Assembly: GCA_027924645.1 (NCBI GenBank)
Contig: BSBN01000233.1
Coordinates: forward strand, 11,984,501 to 12,048,500
DNA from: Cunninghamia lanceolata
Lineage: Eukaryota; Streptophyta; Pinopsida; Cupressales; Cupressaceae
Direction of reading: 5' to 3'
Length of the DNA stretch: 64,000 nucleotides
The position numbers and the translations under genes are program-made. The notes beneath the pieces were generated by a model. The model had not been told where the DNA came from, did not search any database, and saw nothing but the letters and a program-made list of their open reading frames with translations. Position 1 is the first letter of the stretch, and every line of letters starts with the position of its first letter. This document shows positions 61,250 to 64,000 of the stretch, piece by piece.

Positions 61250-62000
61250 TGAACTTAAAACTCCATAAAGAAGAAAGTCAATGGGATATTGGCTACCTCC
61301 CAACCTTATGGTGCTCTTAGGCACATCCCAACTAGTTAGGAGAGAGTAACAAACATTTCACAAATTGATGAGGGTGTGCTCCACCCAACACACTAACAAC
61401 AATAAATTATAAACTTAAAACCAATGAGAACATGAACTCATGGGGAAAACATAGTGATTTACATTGGGAAACCCTTTCGGGAGAAAAAAACCCCACACTC
61501 CAAAAGAAGCTCAATATATTATTTAGAAATTTCAACAAGATTATAATAAACATGTAGAGCAAGATTTCACAGGAGTATCACCAATTATAGATCTAGAGGA
61601 AACTCCATATCTATAATACTCTCTCACACAACCTCCATCTCAAGCACATAATATATAGAAGATACAATACATGAATCCATCAAACAGTAATTACAAAACC
61701 ATGAGCTAAAACCACCCAAAAGTGGTTCCCAAATTATCTTCAATCAAAGATGCCTTATGATGTGTCAAAACACACATCATGTGTAAATCCCCCTTACATC
61801 TATTTTCTATGTCCAACATGTTTTTAAATTTTCCAATATGGGAGGCCCAACTTATGGAGGCTATAACTTTTGATTCGAGAGGTCGATTGACAAACGTTTG
61901 ATGTTTTGGAAATCTCGTGAAGAGATCAACCATAATTTGTAACACTAATTATGGCCATCTTGGACATTTTTTGACACCAAAAATGGCCTCTAGTTGCTTC
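61250..62000. repeat. Possible LTR relic related to the element A LTR
   Basis: 61470-61530 (GGGAAACCCTTTCGGGAG, then ACCCCACACTCCAAAAGAAGC) resembles the element A LTR phrase near 44998-45030 (GAGGAAACCTTTCAGGA, CTCCACCATCAAAGAGAGGC). No partner LTR, no terminal TG/CA pair and no target duplication could be set, so this is a weak call. Confidence 0.3.
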
Positions 62001-62769
62001 AAAATTGACTTTGAAACTTTTTTGGGCATTTCAAAAATTGGAAACTTTAATATCTTGACATCTAGACATGACCTTGGATCAAAACTCACCTAGAATGTTC
62101 ATTTGGAAATTTTGTAGCTTTCGCAAAAATTTGGGGCCCATATGTGCCCCAAATTTAAGCAAATAGAGTCAATTGGAGATGGAATCATTCATGTGAATAG
62201 TCATCGAAAATCTATCATCAAGGGGATTGCAACGATGGTTGTGAATCTTTCCTGCACTAAGAATTAGATATGAATCATGTGAAAACCTCCCTCTAAACCC
62301 TAGTTTGTATTTTGAATTTCTCTCAAAATAATTCATTTTTGTCTATTTTTCTTGTTGCATTGTGTTAGATTTCCTGTTTCAGTGTGTATGCATCTTTTTG
62401 TTTGTTGAAATCAGGTAAAAATTAAGGCTTCTATGATGATTTTTACATGCTATGGTGTGGGATAAAGTCTCCCATAGGTCACCACCTTCACCAGGTCAAG
62501 TCACCAATGGAGATATTGATGTTTCAACAGGGTCACCAATGGAGATCTTGTTGCACAGTAGGGTTGTTGGTAGAGATTTGACCTAGTATAACTAGTGACC
62601 CAGTCAGTTTGATTTTGACAAAAATTTGATGTCTTTTGATGTTTTTGTCACTCTGTTATTCTCTAATTTGATCATTAAATTCATCATTTTATTGCAATTT
62701 TTTAAGGAATAAATACTTTTTAGGGGATTTTCTAAGTGTAATGAGATATAACGCAAGGTTCTTTGTGCT
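62001..62769. other. Spacer upstream of the second PMD sequence
   Basis: No domain recognised. Between 62470 and 62580 the phrase GTCACCAATGGAGAT occurs twice, with a further AGAGATTTGACC variant. It may contain a first exon and intron of the PMD sequence, which I could not define. Confidence 0.35.
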
Positions 62770-64000
62770 TGACAAGATTCATGGATTCAATGGAATTCTA
62801 GTCGTGAGAAGTTATGGATTTCTAATGCTTATAGGGCTCTATCTCCTAGTGATCATACTATTCTAAAGAGAGCAGGACTTGATAGGATATGTCATGTTCC
62901 AGTTGTTTATACCATTTCTCACATCTGCTATGATATATTGACCTATTGGGATGCTGATAGGAATGCTTTTAGATTTTCCCAAGTTTCAAGGGAGTGGATT
63001 ATTACCTTATATGATGTTTATTGCATCCTAGGGGTCCTTGTGAGAGGGTAACCACTTGTCTTACCAGAAAGTGAGTCATTCATTGAGAAATAGGTGTGGG
63101 TAGCTATCATGGGAGTGACTCATCCTGAGAACTAGATAGGGGTTTGACTTGTTTCCAGTCCTTTTCTACCTATCTCACCTTAGAGGAAAATCCTCATTGG
63201 TTTGATCACTTCTAGGTTATCAAGGGACAAGGGCTCTACTGAACTTAGATGGTGCTAAGCACCCATTATTAAAGGTATAGAGTAGGGCATAGTATTTGCA
63301 TGGGGGTCAACATTCTAATGATGGTTTACTGAGACCTCTACCGTATTGCACATTGAGGGACACTTGCATTCAGTCATTCTTCTTTGAACATGACATGGAT
63401 TTATGATCATGTTAGGCTATTTTAGAGGGAGATGCCCCTTCAAGATCTTAGATTACCGAGGGCTACATGATGGGTTGACTTGGTCATTGCATTATTATTC
63501 TATGCACGATGACCACTCTCACTGATGCTAACATGATTTGTGATCCATATACTGATATGGAGGGCCTCTGGCCTAATGATAGATAGATTCACAACTATTG
63601 TAGGGGTGTGACCTATATGTCAAATAGAAATGGTTTTGTCAATACACACCACATTGAGCGAGTCCTACAGTAGTTTGGTAATGACTTTTCAGAGGACTTG
63701 CCCCTAATTGCTACTTGTTACAAATCTATCCAAGAGATGGGTGATGATGAGCACAGGATGATCACCTAGACCCCCCTAACTCCTAGGGTTCCTATCACTA
63801 GAGCAATTTGTGGCACAGGTCATGGACTAAGGAGAATGAGATGACCTCCTTCCCAGAGATGGATGGTCATGGAGGACATTGATTCTTCTAGCAAGGATTA
63901 TAATCCTGAGGGAGAGGATCATGACAAGGATCACATTGGAGGGGATCATGTTATATCTTCTAATGAGGAGGTGGCATGATAGGTGACTCCTCCTAGTCAT
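62770..64000 (+). pseudogene. Second plant mobile domain (PMD) sequence, decayed, runs off the window
   Basis: The plus-strand reading from about 62780 gives ILKRAGLDRICHVPVVYTI, then FRFSQVSREWIITLYDVYCI and LGVLVRG, which matches the PMD layout (the FRF..GEMTITL-DVY-ILGL-VRG region) with lost residues. Near 63640 NGFVNTHHIERVLQ, a TAG, and FGNDFSEDLP match the PMD -RVLRQFG- box also found in the gene of element G. An acidic tail (EDIDSSSKDYNPEGEDHDKD region) follows. Stops at about 63048, 63091, 63133, 63673 and 63769, plus frameshifts in the middle. Same strand as the G-borne gene. It may belong to another G-like element extending right, or be a separate relic. Confidence 0.62.

Overview
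This is a transposon-dominated stretch of a large plant nuclear genome. The evidence is copia and gypsy LTR elements primed by an initiator-Met-like site, nested insertions, a tRNA-derived SINE, and plant mobile domain (PMD) sequences. Large nested elements and AT-rich decayed spacers suit a gymnosperm, but that is inference and I cannot name a species. I see no intact host gene, no rRNA and no CRISPR.

Layout. 1-3643: AT-rich flank with a 1.1-kb tandem duplication, a long (CA)n tract and a telomere-like TTAGGG/GGTTA patch. 3644-20172: element G, a 16.5-kb Ty3/gypsy element of Tat type (second, archaeal-type RNase H) on the minus strand. Between its pol and 3' LTR it carries a plus-strand PMD gene with its own TATA box and a clean GT-AG intron. 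20258-20710: fragment shared with a LINE-like element at 58.9 kb. 21201-45685: element A, a decayed minus-strand copia element broken by four insertions: B (22999-35056, plus-strand copia), E inside B (27907-32781, minus-strand, young, gag and protease only), C (36561-41868, 5.3 kb, TG..CA ends, no LTR pair) and D (42083-43346, probable solo LTR). 46524-52295: element F, a minus-strand copia element with perfect target duplication. 52296-58883: AT-rich intergenic DNA with an unidentified two-copy repeat and a SINE inside a (TA)n tract. 58884-60840: minus-strand LINE-like ORF1 relic. 61250-62000: possible LTR relic. 62770-64000: a second, decayed PMD sequence running off the window.

History. 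Empty sites can be reconstructed at B, C, D and E: taking out each insert with one target copy rejoins the interrupted reading frame. The order in the A nest is therefore A first, then B, C and D, then E into B. E has nearly identical LTRs and long open frames. G, B and F are inactivated mostly by TAG stops where CAG glutamine is expected, with some TGA and very few TAA, as expected from deamination of methylated cytosine in CHG/CG contexts.
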